A DNA stretch of 10,154 nucleotides, taken from assembly GCA_035711845.1 (NCBI GenBank), contig DASTBU010000034.1:1-10154 (forward strand), in the 5' to 3' direction. Positions 1 through 8,700 of this stretch are shown here, piece by piece. The DNA comes from DASTBU01 sp035711845 (GTDB taxonomy: Bacteria > Acidobacteriota > Vicinamibacteria > Vicinamibacterales > 2-12-FULL-66-21). A program made the translations under genes and the position numbers. The notes beneath the pieces are model-generated. The model saw only the letters and a program-made list of their open reading frames with translations, did not search any database and was not told where the DNA came from. Each line of letters opens with the position of its first letter. Within the stretch, counting starts at the first letter, position 1.

Positions 1-2
1 GG

Positions 3-436
3 TCCTGGTACGGAATGACAACCTTTCCGGCCTTGGGGCCCCAGCCGACGTTCGACACTTTCATGTCGAACGCCCAGCGGCCCGGACGCGAAGGCACATT
101 CCTGTGCACGATTCCCGCCGAGATCGCGGGAGGCCAGACACCTTCCGGACACGGGAACTGGGTGCGAATCGGAACCAACAGCTACGCATTTACCGCGGTG
201 CGCATCAGGATGAGCGGGTCGACCTTCGTCGGCCTGGCCAGGTTCTGGGGCACCATCACGGCCGTCTCCGACGACGAACGCAGTTCGACGGCGCGACCGT
301 CAACCCCTACCCGAACCAGCTCAACATGTACCTAACCCTCGGCGTCGTGAACACAATCGAGGTATATGCCGCCGACGAGGCAGGAAACCGCTGTGCGCCC
401 GCGATCTTGACGGTCGACCTGAGGCTCCTTGAGTGA
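3..436 (+). pseudogene. Broken gene: acidobacterial small secreted-protein family fragment joined to an Ig/HYR-like tail
   Basis: The frame open from base 3 encodes a stretch with the rhythm of a lipocalin-like hypothetical family common in Acidobacteria: GTFLCTIP, then SGHGNWVRIGTNSYAFTAV, then GLARFWGTITAVSDDE. At about base 283 this frame loses sense (RSSTARPST) and reaches a stop. The other frame continues with QFDGATVN, the expected next piece of the family (DxFxGxxxV). A single missing base between cgcag and ttc would restore the reading. The later part (LGVVNTIEVYAADEAGNRC to the TGA at 434-436) does not look like this family. It resembles the last strand of a HYR or bacterial Ig-like domain (VNTIxVxAxDxAGN). 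The locus therefore looks like a decayed gene, possibly a chimera of two. Its 5' end lies outside the window. A sequencing error could explain the frameshift but not the foreign tail. The family assignment rests on remembered patterns, not a search. Confidence 0.5.
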
Positions 437-446
437 CTTGGGGTTA

Positions 447-470
447 CGTCAATGAGAGATGACGCATTTC
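447..470 (+). terminator. Weak stem-loop between convergent genes
   Basis: CGTCA (447-451) and TGACG (460-464) form a 5-bp stem with an 8-base loop, followed by a T-rich run (catttcttgttt). It lies in the 39-base gap between the end of the broken + strand gene and the stop of the convergent M48 protease gene. The stem is short, so this is only a possible terminator for the + strand transcript. Confidence 0.2.
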
Positions 471-475
471 TTGTT

Positions 476-1930
476 TCAACTCGATGTGTCTCGTACTGCT
501 GAAGAAGCGATCGCTTGCCTGGCCAGGTGCGCGCGGGTGGCGTACCGGCTGGCTCGCCACGCGCACTTCCGCGCGGCCAGCTCCTGGTTGATTGCCGTGT
601 AATAGACCGCAAGAATCCGGCAGCCCTCCGGCACCAGGCGCTCGTCGCGATCCATCGCCGCTTCGATGAGCGCAATGCCGGCGGCGTCCAGTCGATCGAG
701 AAGCACACGGCCCGCGGCGAGATTCGCCGCGGCGTGGCCTTGTGCCGCGGCGGACTGATAGATCGGCAGCGCATGGTCCGAACCATGGAGCGTCTCGACG
801 AGGTGGGCGCGCTCGAACAGTTCGTCGGGGGTGGGCATCTCGATTCCGGCCAGCCGATCGAGCGTGGTTGTTCGCTCGACGTGCTCCGCGCGATGCTGGA
901 GCCAGGAGTCGCGGTGGCGCGCCATCCATCGTTCGTCGAGCCGGCGCGCCAGTCTTTCGAGCGCCGGGCCGAGCAGTTCGTGCCCTGCCGATTTCGCGAT
1001 CGGTAAAGGCATGCGTGCCGTCTCGCCGAATCGCGTAAGACGCTCGCGAAGCGAAGGATGGGTGTCGTCGGACTCGGGATCAGCGGCAAGAAGCGACGCG
1101 AGCAGCTCTGTCGATGTCTGGCGCGCGTTCCACGTCAACATCTGTGAGTACGGACGGGGAGGCGCAGCGGCTGTCTCGTGGCTGATCTCAATCGCCGGCC
1201 AGTGCGTGTCATCCGCGAACCGCGCTCCGGACTCAAAGCCCACGAGCGCATCAGCTGCCGCGCGAGTCCCAGCCACCTTCGCGGCGACGCGATCGGCCAC
1301 GAGTTCGTGACGGCGGGAAACCTCCGCCGAGGCCGCGTTCAGCCGCGGCTCGTACCAGCGCAAAAGCCAGTAGACGTAGACGGGAGTTGCCGACCTTCGG
1401 TCGAGCGCGGTCCGAAGCGCAAGCCAGCTCGCCCGTGTCCGGTAGACCCATGCCGCAAACGGGTCGTGGGCACTCGAAAAGTGCGCGAGCTCGTGTGCGA
1501 TCACGGCACGCAATTCGGGCAGCGACAGCGTCGACAGCACGGGAAACCCGAGCACCAGCGTCCGGCGCCGGCGAAGCCACCACGACGGAGTGTCGATCGC
1601 GGCGCTGGCATCAAAACCGCCGCTCAGCGTTACGCCGTCGATTGGCGGCGCGTCGACAGCGCGCCCGATCTCCTCAACGAGGTCGTACAGCGCCGTGCCT
1701 TCGGATCGCTCGAGCGGCAGCCCCTCCGGCGCGGGGATCCTGATGAAGCAGGCGCGAATCGCACTTACGGTCGTCCGAATGAGTGGCAGGGTGACAAAGA
1801 CGGCAAGGAGACCAACGATCGGCCTGCGGGACAAGAGTCCCCACAGCAGCAACGCGAGTTCGGCGACGAAGATCGCAATGATGCCGGCGAGGTAGAGCTG
1901 TCCCTCGATGATGACGAGCAGGAGTCTCAT
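476..1930 (-). CDS. Membrane-anchored M48-family zinc metalloprotease with C-terminal helical repeats
   Basis: The 484-residue protein starts with two hydrophobic segments (about residues 4-32 and 37-60), which should anchor it in the inner membrane. The M48 catalytic core follows. The zinc motif HELAH is at residues 146-150 (His146, Glu147, His150). The third ligand is probably Glu209 in HELVADRVA, the ExxAD-type motif of HtpX/Ste24 relatives. DDTHPSLRERL (288-298) matches the conserved THPxxxxR segment of the family. Residues 385-460 are Ala-rich helices spaced like Sel1/TPR repeats (ALPIYQSAAAQGHAAANLA). M48 enzymes of this layout degrade or process misfolded membrane and envelope proteins; the actual substrate is unknown. 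The ATG overlaps the stop of the upstream TPR gene in ATGA (1927-1930), which implies translational coupling and a shared function. All catalytic residues are present. M48 membership is secure, but the closest named homologue cannot be told. Confidence 0.9.
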   Translation of the reverse strand: MRLLLVIIEGQLYLAGIIAIFVAELALLLWGLLSRRPIVGLLAVFVTLPLIRTTVSAIRACFIRIPAPEGLPLERSEGTALYDLVEEIGRAVDAPPIDGVTLSGGFDASAAIDTPSWWLRRRRTLVLGFPVLSTLSLPELRAVIAHELAHFSSAHDPFAAWVYRTRASWLALRTALDRRSATPVYVYWLLRWYEPRLNAASAEVSRRHELVADRVAAKVAGTRAAADALVGFESGARFADDTHWPAIEISHETAAAPPRPYSQMLTWNARQTSTELLASLLAADPESDDTHPSLRERLTRFGETARMPLPIAKSAGHELLGPALERLARRLDERWMARHRDSWLQHRAEHVERTTTLDRLAGIEMPTPDELFERAHLVETLHGSDHALPIYQSAAAQGHAAANLAAGRVLLDRLDAAGIALIEAAMDRDERLVPEGCRILAVYYTAINQELAARKCAWRASRYATRAHLARQAIASSAVRDTSS

Positions 1931-3264
1931 GAGTCGTCTTCATCCTCGGCGGGAATGCCGAGCTTCTCCAGCGCGTTGAGCACCTCCTCGGCGACTTCGT
2001 GACCGGGGTTCATCGCCAGTGCGCGTCGATAGCTGCGCGCGGCCATGACCGGGTCGCCCTTGCCGGCAAGCGCGTGGCCGAGATTGGCGTGCGCCATTGG
2101 CAGGCGCGGCTCGAGTGTCAGAGCGTGGGTGGCATCGGCAATGGCGAGATCGTGCTCGCCTTTCAGGTGGTGGGAGTAGGAGCGATTGGAGAAGGCGATG
2201 GGGTACCTGGGTCGCAGCCTGATGGCGCGGCTGTAACTCTCGATTGCGGCGTCGAGATCGCCGCTCTTCTGATAAGCGGTGCCGAGATTGCTGAATGCCG
2301 TCGCGTGCTTCGGGTTGACAGTCGTCGCGTGCGTCAACGCTTCGATCGCGCGATCGAAGTTCCCGCGTCTGATGAAATCGACACCGCGATTCATGTGCGC
2401 TTCCGCGGCGCGAGGCATGAGCTCGGTCACCTTCCGAAAGTCCGCGTCGGCAAGATCGCCATTGCCCGCCTTCGAGTGCGCGATACCGCGCAGATTGTAG
2501 AGATCGGCGGATCGGGGGGACAGGCCGATGGCCTCGTCAAGGTATTCGATCGCCTTCTCCGTGAAGTTCTCGTTGTGGAGATAGAGGGTTGCCATCTTCG
2601 CGAGGCCGTTCGATCGGGTCGAGATCATCGCCATCAGTATCGCGATCGGAACCATGAACACCGACGCCGCCATCGTACCGGTGAACGCCTCCGACCAGGG
2701 AGGGTTGCTGCTGGCGTCGAACGCCCGCTGAACGCCGCTCGCCGACCACGTGCTGATCGCGCCGAGCGGGAGTGCCGCCATCAACCACGCGTCCTTGTCG
2801 TGTGAGGCGAAAGCGGCCACGGGATTCACGGATCCATACATCAGTCCAATGAACAGACCGCTTCCAACGATCACCGTGTAGTAGAGCCACGTCGTGTCAA
2901 TCCGGCTTCCCAGCACGACCACCATCGCGAGAAGAAACGACCAGAAGAAAGAAAAGAGGGCGTGCCACGCGACAGCCTGGCCGACCAGCCGCTTACTCAG
3001 GGGATTGAGCACCCGGAGCAACAGGCCGCCTCCAATCAGGTAGCCGATAAAGACCGCCCACGACGACCGGACCTCATCACTGAACGTGAACCCACCGAAG
3101 GCTCCCGCAACCATCGACACGAGGATGATCCAGACCGCGCCACCGAGGCGCGATCCGCCCTGAAGCAGGTTCGATTCAAGCGCCTTGGCTTCGGCAAGCA
3201 GTTCCTGATCATCGACGTGGACGTTGGGGTCGTTGAACCACTCGGCAGGATCTCGGGATTGCAT
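1927..3264 (-). CDS. Polytopic membrane protein with C-terminal TPR array
   Basis: The 445-residue protein has an acidic N-terminus (1-35), then about five or six hydrophobic segments near residues 42-61, 68-86, 99-119, 127-145, 158-175 (weak) and 196-216. From about 225 to 420 it carries TPRs at 34-residue spacing (near 225-250, 253-284, 287-318, 321-352, 355-386 and 389-420). They show typical repeat residues such as AFSNLGTAYQKSGDLDAAIE and end in NP or xP before the next unit. The C-terminus is very acidic (EDEDDS). TPR domains bind other proteins, and here the array should project from the membrane as a docking surface. The stop overlaps the start of the M48 protease gene, so the natural inference is that this protein presents clients to that protease or scaffolds it. 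No catalytic motif is seen. The ATG at 3264 has no clear Shine-Dalgarno sequence. The start was chosen because the hydrophilic N-terminus begins there and the promoter-like bases lie just upstream. Confidence 0.85.
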   Translation of the reverse strand: MQSRDPAEWFNDPNVHVDDQELLAEAKALESNLLQGGSRLGGAVWIILVSMVAGAFGGFTFSDEVRSSWAVFIGYLIGGGLLLRVLNPLSKRLVGQAVAWHALFSFFWSFLLAMVVVLGSRIDTTWLYYTVIVGSGLFIGLMYGSVNPVAAFASHDKDAWLMAALPLGAISTWSASGVQRAFDASSNPPWSEAFTGTMAASVFMVPIAILMAMISTRSNGLAKMATLYLHNENFTEKAIEYLDEAIGLSPRSADLYNLRGIAHSKAGNGDLADADFRKVTELMPRAAEAHMNRGVDFIRRGNFDRAIEALTHATTVNPKHATAFSNLGTAYQKSGDLDAAIESYSRAIRLRPRYPIAFSNRSYSHHLKGEHDLAIADATHALTLEPRLPMAHANLGHALAGKGDPVMAARSYRRALAMNPGHEVAEEVLNALEKLGIPAEDEDDS

Positions 3265-3279
3265 GGGTGAGTGCCTAGA

Positions 3280-3298
3280 ATTGTAAAATCCCTGTCAA
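3280..3298 (-). promoter_or_regulatory. Candidate promoter of the TPR-M48 operon
   Basis: On the minus strand a perfect TTGACA (3293-3298) lies 7 bases before TACAAT (3280-3285). TACAAT ends 15 bases before the ATG at 3264. The two boxes are too close for a normal sigma-70 pair (16-18 bases), and no good -10 sits at the usual distance from TTGACA. If TACAAT is the -10 element, the leader would be only about 9 bases long, which fits the lack of a Shine-Dalgarno sequence. The assignment is tentative. Confidence 0.35.
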
Positions 3299-3319
3299 GG
3301 CGCCTCGCCAATCGCGGCG

Positions 3320-3721
3320 CGATATCCGATTGTCTCCAGGCCACGCGCCGTCGCACTCATCACCATCGGGGAGCCGATTCGCGCGTTCGGGATGCCATAG
3401 CCGTCCAGATCTGTTCGGGCATCAATCGTCCTGCCGCGTCTCACGCGCTCGCGGCGAGGGGCACCGTGACGATTCTCCATCCGAGGGCGACTGAATCGGC
3501 GACGTCCGAGAAGTGGAAGCTCGCGCTCCGTTCGACTGTACTCACGACGTGCGCGTGCGTGCTCTCAGTAAGTCGTCCCGTCGCCCGAGCGGGGTGTGCC
3601 ACTCGGCGGACCTTCCATCGTCGTGGACCCGAACGGCGAGCTGCTCGTGGAGACGCTGTACCCGATCGCGGTGGCGACGATCGATGAGGCCATCCTCGGG
3701 TCCGCGCGCAAGGGTGCTTGA
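3320..3721 (+). pseudogene. Decayed carbon-nitrogen hydrolase (nitrilase superfamily), 5'-truncated and frameshifted
   Basis: Three pieces in two frames read in order as the C-terminal half of a nitrilase-like amidase. Piece 1 (3320-3397, frame 2) gives RYPIVSRPRAVALITIGEPI and ends at TAG 3398. Piece 2 (about 3391-3579, frame 1) gives AIAVQICSGINRP, then TVTILHPRATE and KWKLALRSTVLTTCACVLSV. Piece 3 (about 3581-3721, frame 2) gives SPERGVPLGGPSIVVDPNGE and runs to TGA. Dropping the single base 3580 joins pieces 2 and 3 as RPSPERGVPLGG. The switch at about 3388-3390 looks like a small deletion. Cys at 3412-3414 is the presumed nucleophile of the family's Glu-Lys-Cys triad. The conserved Asp that usually follows (CxD) is Gly here. 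The N-terminal half with the Glu and Lys is absent, because the TPR-operon promoter region lies immediately upstream. The protein cannot be active. Family membership is by motif recognition. Confidence 0.65.
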
Positions 3722-3819
3722 CTCTGCTCGCGGCCTGTGGCGGTTTTACCAACCGTGACGCCGCGTAATCGTGCCACGCACGCCAACACAGGAATGGAGC
3801 CGGCGCGGCGCAAATCGTG

Positions 3820-3854
3820 GAGCCGCGCGGCTCTTTCGCAGACGTGAGCCGCGC
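3820..3854 (-). terminator. GC-rich hairpin region downstream of the sensor kinase
   Basis: The perfect palindrome GAGCCGCGCGGCTC occupies 3820-3833. Its right part, GCGCGGCTC (3825-3833), can instead pair with GAGCCGCGC (3846-3854) as a 9-bp stem with a 12-base loop. The region begins 31 bases beyond the kinase stop, as expected for a 3' hairpin of the receptor-kinase transcript. Neither orientation has a good U-tract, although TTT follows the palindrome on the + strand. It may be a terminator or an RNA-stabilising stem. The rest of 3722-3885 shows no gene. Confidence 0.35.
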
Positions 3855-3885
3855 AAACAGAGCGCCCGGCTATTTCTACAATGTC

Positions 3886-5775
3886 CTAGTGAAGCGACGT
3901 GGTGACGACCGCGTCGCCGGCCACACCAGTTGGTGGACCCGCCGCTGGCGCCACCAATGGTGCCGAAGCACGCAGACAAACAGACGTTCCCTGCCCGGGA
4001 GCCGTGACAATTTCCAAATCCGCGCCCACGGCGTGCGCCCGCTCGGCCATGCTCACGAGCCCAAGACCACTGCCTCGCCGACGCACTTCCTCGAGATCGA
4101 ATCCCCGTCCGTTATCGGCGCTGCGCAACTCGACGTGCCCGTCGAATCGGACGAGCGACACGGTAAATTGCGTGGCAGCGCCATGGACGAGCCCGTTTCG
4201 AAGCGACTCCTGAGCGACCCGGAAGAAGCAGATGGCCAGGTCGGGATCCATGTCTCTGAAATCGCCTTCGGTGTGAAACGCCACTTGAACCTGATGACGC
4301 TTCTCGATCTCGCGACAGTGCCTCTTCAGGGTTGCCGCGAGGCCGAGGAGTCTCAGGCTGGTGGGATGCAACTCGTGCGAGAGGCGCCGGATCCCGTCGA
4401 AGACACCCTGCGTTTCGAACTCGAGCTCATCGAACCCCTGCTGAATCCCGGCATCCTTGATGCCGCCCAGGGAGTCGCGCAAGCTGCTGACGGCCATCGA
4501 TACATAGGCAAGCCGCTGGCAGATGTCGTCGTGCAGATCGCGCGCGATGTCGGCACGTGCGGTTTCCTGTTCGCCGATGATGCGTCCGGTCAGCTGCCTG
4601 ATACGGTGGTAGCTGTCACGGAGCGTCGCCTCCCGTTCCCGGATCATCGTCTCCGCCTGCCGTCGTTTGGCGCGTTGCGCCAGAAGCGCCGCGATGAGCA
4701 TTGTCTGGGCGGCAACGAGAATCGCGACCCCGACGATGTAGGGGCGATAGGTCTCCCACGGCGTCGGTGTCCTGAACAGAATCACCGCCTCCGGTGGCAG
4801 CCGCGAGGCATCGATGCCCCAGCGCTGGAGTTGACGCCAATCGAACGCCGGCGCCATCGGGGCATGTTCGAGCGGAATGTCCTGTGCGCGCGTCCCGTCC
4901 AGGATCTGACGGGCCATGCTCCCAAGCCGGTTCCCCGTCTGCCGTGTTCCGCGGACGACGCCGCCGACGATTCCCGTCCCGATATTCGCGTCGACCGTGC
5001 CGTAGACCGGCACCGGCGAGGCCGCCGCCACGAAGCGCGCGACGTCAATAGGCGACACCCCGTAGTCAGGCGCGACGTTACGATGCCAGATGTGAAGGAC
5101 GAGGCTGTTCGGCGGAACAGATCGCACCGCGGCCAACATATCGCCGAGGGTCGGCTCGTCGATATACGTCAGTTTGACGCGCTTCGAAAAGCTGGCGAGC
5201 GACGACCGCACAGCCTCCACGTTCTGCGTGTTCGGCGTTTCGGCGACGACGAAGACCTGGCGTGTCGACGGGTGCAAGTCGAGGGCAAGTTTCAGCGTCT
5301 CGGTGTACGTTCGGCCGACGCGCACGGCCGCGATTCCGTGGCCGGCTTTGCGGGTCGCCTCATCGGGAACGGCGAGCCCGCCAAACACGATGGGTGCGTC
5401 AGGAAACAAATCGCCGTGCTTCTGCACCAGCTGCAGCGCCGAACTGGTGATCGCGATCACGACGTCGATGCGCCGGCCGCGATACTTGTCACGAATATAG
5501 GCGGCCAGCGCCTCCGGCGCGTGCTCCTCTCCAAATTGTTCGTTCTCCAGGTACTCTGCGAAATACATGATCGGCGCATCTGGAGTGGAGGACAGAGACT
5601 CACGGATCGCCGCATCGAGCACAGGGTTGGGGGGAAAGTCTTCGGCCCCCGTGTGGATGGTCAGCACGGTTCGGGCAGGGCGCGACTGCGCCCACGCCGA
5701 CGCACCGATACACAGCGAAACGACGATCGCCGACAACGCGACGGGTGTGGTGCGCCCGCGGGGTAGTCGTGTCAT
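3886..5775 (-). CDS. Hybrid sensor histidine kinase: periplasmic ABC-type binding domain, one TM, HisKA_3 and HATPase_c
   Basis: The 629-residue protein has an N-terminal signal-like segment (11-29, ending ASAWA-Q). Residues about 36-310 resemble the ABC-transporter substrate-binding sensor domain (ABC_sub_bind type), e.g. DVVIAITSSALQLVQ and APIVFGGLA. A membrane segment spans 346-366, followed by a charged linker helix (367-405). The HisKA_3 dimerisation box has its phosphoacceptor at His415 (IARDLHDDICQRL). The ATPase domain shows the N box around Asn527 (QESLRNGLVHG), G1 DNGRGF (554-559) and G2 GSGLGLVSM (568-576). All catalytic motifs are intact. Such kinases phosphorylate NarL/FixJ regulators, and one is encoded divergently at 9032. 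The chosen ATG (5775) is one base after the receptor stop (TGA-G-ATG). The frame is open 61 codons further upstream, but that would overlap the receptor and hide the signal peptide. No ABC permease or ATPase is nearby, so the binding domain is probably a sensor only. The ligand is unknown. Confidence 0.9.
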   Translation of the reverse strand: MTRLPRGRTTPVALSAIVVSLCIGASAWAQSRPARTVLTIHTGAEDFPPNPVLDAAIRESLSSTPDAPIMYFAEYLENEQFGEEHAPEALAAYIRDKYRGRRIDVVIAITSSALQLVQKHGDLFPDAPIVFGGLAVPDEATRKAGHGIAAVRVGRTYTETLKLALDLHPSTRQVFVVAETPNTQNVEAVRSSLASFSKRVKLTYIDEPTLGDMLAAVRSVPPNSLVLHIWHRNVAPDYGVSPIDVARFVAAASPVPVYGTVDANIGTGIVGGVVRGTRQTGNRLGSMARQILDGTRAQDIPLEHAPMAPAFDWRQLQRWGIDASRLPPEAVILFRTPTPWETYRPYIVGVAILVAAQTMLIAALLAQRAKRRQAETMIREREATLRDSYHRIRQLTGRIIGEQETARADIARDLHDDICQRLAYVSMAVSSLRDSLGGIKDAGIQQGFDELEFETQGVFDGIRRLSHELHPTSLRLLGLAATLKRHCREIEKRHQVQVAFHTEGDFRDMDPDLAICFFRVAQESLRNGLVHGAATQFTVSLVRFDGHVELRSADNGRGFDLEEVRRRGSGLGLVSMAERAHAVGADLEIVTAPGQGTSVCLRASAPLVAPAAGPPTGVAGDAVVTTSLH

Positions 5776-5776
5776 C

Positions 5777-8700
5777 TCAGAACGACAGTCTGGCGACCAG
5801 CTGAATTTGCCGGGACGAGCCTGCCTCGCCGGTGGGGAGCCGCGTGCGCGAAATCTTTCCAAACGTCGCACTCCCGACGACATTGCCTGGCGGACCGAAG
5901 TTCGGGTGGTTGAACACGTCGAACACGTCCACGCGGAACTCCAGGCCCATTCGCCCAAGCCGATCGCGCCTGATCAGCGAGAGATCGGTGTTGTGGAACG
6001 CCGGGCCAATGACCACATTGCGGCCGAGGGTCCCAAAGCGATCGACCGCGACGAACCGCGAAGGATCGAACCACTGGTTCACCGACCCGACGATCTCGAT
6101 TGGCCCTGTGGCGTCAGGGCGTACCGTGTTGGGCAAGCCGTTGAGCGAGCTGTTGCTCGTGACGATGTTGACCGGATTCCCGCTCTGCGACTGGACGATC
6201 GTCGCCACGTGCCAGCCTCGCGCCAACACGTGACCGGTGAACGGTAGCGCGTACATCGCCGTCAGCACGAATCGGTGGCGGGCATCGAAGTCCGACAACC
6301 CGTACTGGTTGGGAATGTCGTAGCTGTCCTGGACGGCGAAGCCGGATGAATTGAGCGAGTTCGTGTCGAGCGACTTCGACCACGTGTACGACGCATCGAA
6401 CTGGAGCCCGCCCGAGAGCCGCTTCGTAATCGCCGCCCACGCCCCGTGATAGGTGGAAAACCCGCTGCTCTCCACCTGGGTGATGTTGCCGAGTGGCACG
6501 CCAGGCAGAATGGGGCTCGATGGCGATACCACAGGAAACGGACGGGCGCCGTCGATCGGCTGGTTGAGGTTGCGCGAGATCCTGAGATTCGACCCGCGTG
6601 AGCCCATATAGCCGACCGTTGCGGCCATGTCCCGGGCGAGTTGCCGCTGAACGTTCACGTCCCATGACTGCAGCGATGCATTCCGGAATTCCGGATCGGT
6701 GGTGGCAGGCGCCAGCCCCGCCGGTCTCGCCGTATCGATCGCACCATTGAACGGAATCGACCCGGAGGCGGTCAGCGGCACGCCGAAGGGTGGATTGCTG
6801 GCCGTATCCCTGACCGCCGTCGTGCCCGGCTGGTCCACGGCACGCGCATAGGCGGCGCGCACGACAGTACGGCCATCACCCGAAGCATCCCACGCCACGC
6901 CCACACGCGGTTCGACGTTGCGATTGTTCTGCCGATAGATGCGGTCGACGTCGACGCCGACGCGCAACAGCGATCCGGATGCGGCGTCGAACACGACGAA
7001 CCGGTCCTCCCTCTCGGTGGGCGTGACGTGCCACTCGTAGCGCATCCCGAGCTCGAGCGTGAAGTCGTGGCGAACAGTGATGCGGTCCTGTGCGAACAAC
7101 GCCATCGCCCGTTGGTCGATGACGCTGCGCCGCTCGCCCAGCGTGATGGTGAACGCATTCGCCCGCCCGGCCAGGAACGCGGCGACGTTCGGAAAGTTGA
7201 AGATCCCGGTGCCTTCGACGAAGTTGTCGTTGATGAAATGACGGTACTCGCCGCCGAGCTTCAACGAATGCCGGCCGCTGACGCGGGTGATCGTGTCCGC
7301 GAACACGTACGAGGTATCGAACCGGCCCTGAGGCAGCGTTCCAGGTCCGCCGAAGTTGAGGCCGCCCGCAACGATGATCTGGGGGAGCCCGATCGAATGC
7401 GTGACGCCGTCGACGATGCCGAAGTTCACCGGATTGAGCTGCGTGGCCGGATACGTCCCGCCCCTCAATCGGCTTCTGCCAAACCGGGCCTCGTTCAAGA
7501 GCGTCGATCCGAAGATGTGCGTTTCGGTGATCGTCAGCTGGCTCGTGAACGGCCGGGAGAGCTGTCCGAAGCCGGGGATGCTGTTGCCTTGCGAACCGGG
7601 CTCGAGCGATTCGGCCTGGGAACTGCCATAGAAGCCATGAAACCGGTCGTTCTTCCCGATTATGTGCTGGACGTCTGCCGTCCACCGGTCGCGATTGACG
7701 ATCGCCGGGGCCGAACCGATGAACCGCGGCGTCCCGTCGGCATCGAAGAAGTTGGCGCGCGGGATCAACGGCATCAGTTTCTGTACGGCGGGATCCGTCG
7801 CCGACGCCCGCTGCTCGTCGCTGAGCACCAGGCTGTTCAGATCGACGCCTTGCTCCTGTCTGAAGCCTTCGTAGGACGCGTAGAAGAAGGTGCGTCCCCG
7901 CCAGATCGGCCCGCCGGCCGATCCTCCGAACTGGTTGCGCTCGAACGGGTTCGGATCCTCGGTGGTGAACTCGAAGAAGTTGCGCGCGTCGAGAGCGTCG
8001 TTGCGGAAGAATTCGAAGGCCTCGCCTCGGAACTGGTCCGTCCCCGACCGCGTCACGATGTTGACGATGGCGCCCGACACGTGGCCGTACTCCGGGGCAA
8101 ACGTCGAGTTGTCGACCTTGAATTCGAGGATGCTCGCCAGCGGAGGCTCGAAAATCAGCGAGCCGAACGTGAGATTGTTGCTGGTCACGCCGTTGACCAG
8201 GAACCCGACGGCTTCTTCTCGATTCCCCGCGGTATTGATGGCGAGCGCGCCGATTCCACGGATCGGGCGGGACGAGAATCCGGTCTGCGAAGGCGCGACG
8301 GACCCAGCGACCAGCAACCCCAGGTCGGTGAAATGGCGGCCGTTGAGCGGAATCCCCTGGACGGCCTGTTCCGTCACGACATGCCCCACTGTGCTCGACG
8401 CTCGATCGACGAGCGGAACGTCCGCCCGTACGACGACCGTCTCGCTCGCATTGCCGAGGACCAGACGGAAGTCGCGCACCACGGTGCGACCGACCTCGAA
8501 GGTCAGCTGTTCGACGATTTCGGTGCGGAAGCCGGTCGCGCCAGCGATGACGTCGTAGGTTCCCGCCGGAATGGCCTCGACGTGGTAACGCCCCTGGCTA
8601 TCGGTCGCGACCGCTCTGACGAAACCCGTGGATTGGTCTTGGACAGTGATGGTCGCGCCGGTAATGACGGCGCCGGACGCATCCAACGCCCGGCCCCGGA

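Noticed and set aside
1178..2002. 274-codon + strand frame opposite the M48 gene, and a similar one at 1999-2805 opposite the TPR gene
   Set aside because: Both are antisense to genes with secure motifs and show no domain features.
3295..3480. 61-codon minus-strand frame in the region upstream of the TPR gene
   Set aside because: The + strand here encodes recognisable nitrilase fragments, and the minus frame has no family resemblance.
3722..3885. Possible small gene or RNA between the amidase relic and the kinase stop
   Set aside because: No frame has sensible composition or a ribosome binding site. Only the GC-rich hairpin stands out, and it is listed separately.
3817..5766. Open frame of 649 codons on the + strand opposite the sensor kinase
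   Set aside because: The opposite strand encodes a complete kinase with all catalytic motifs. The antisense product is rich in Arg, His, Asp and Gly with no recognisable domain, as expected for a GC-rich shadow frame.
5776..5958. 61-codon upstream extension of the sensor kinase frame
   Set aside because: It would overlap the conserved end of the receptor gene, is Cys/Arg/Ser-rich and nonsensical, and would bury the clear signal peptide that begins at 5775.
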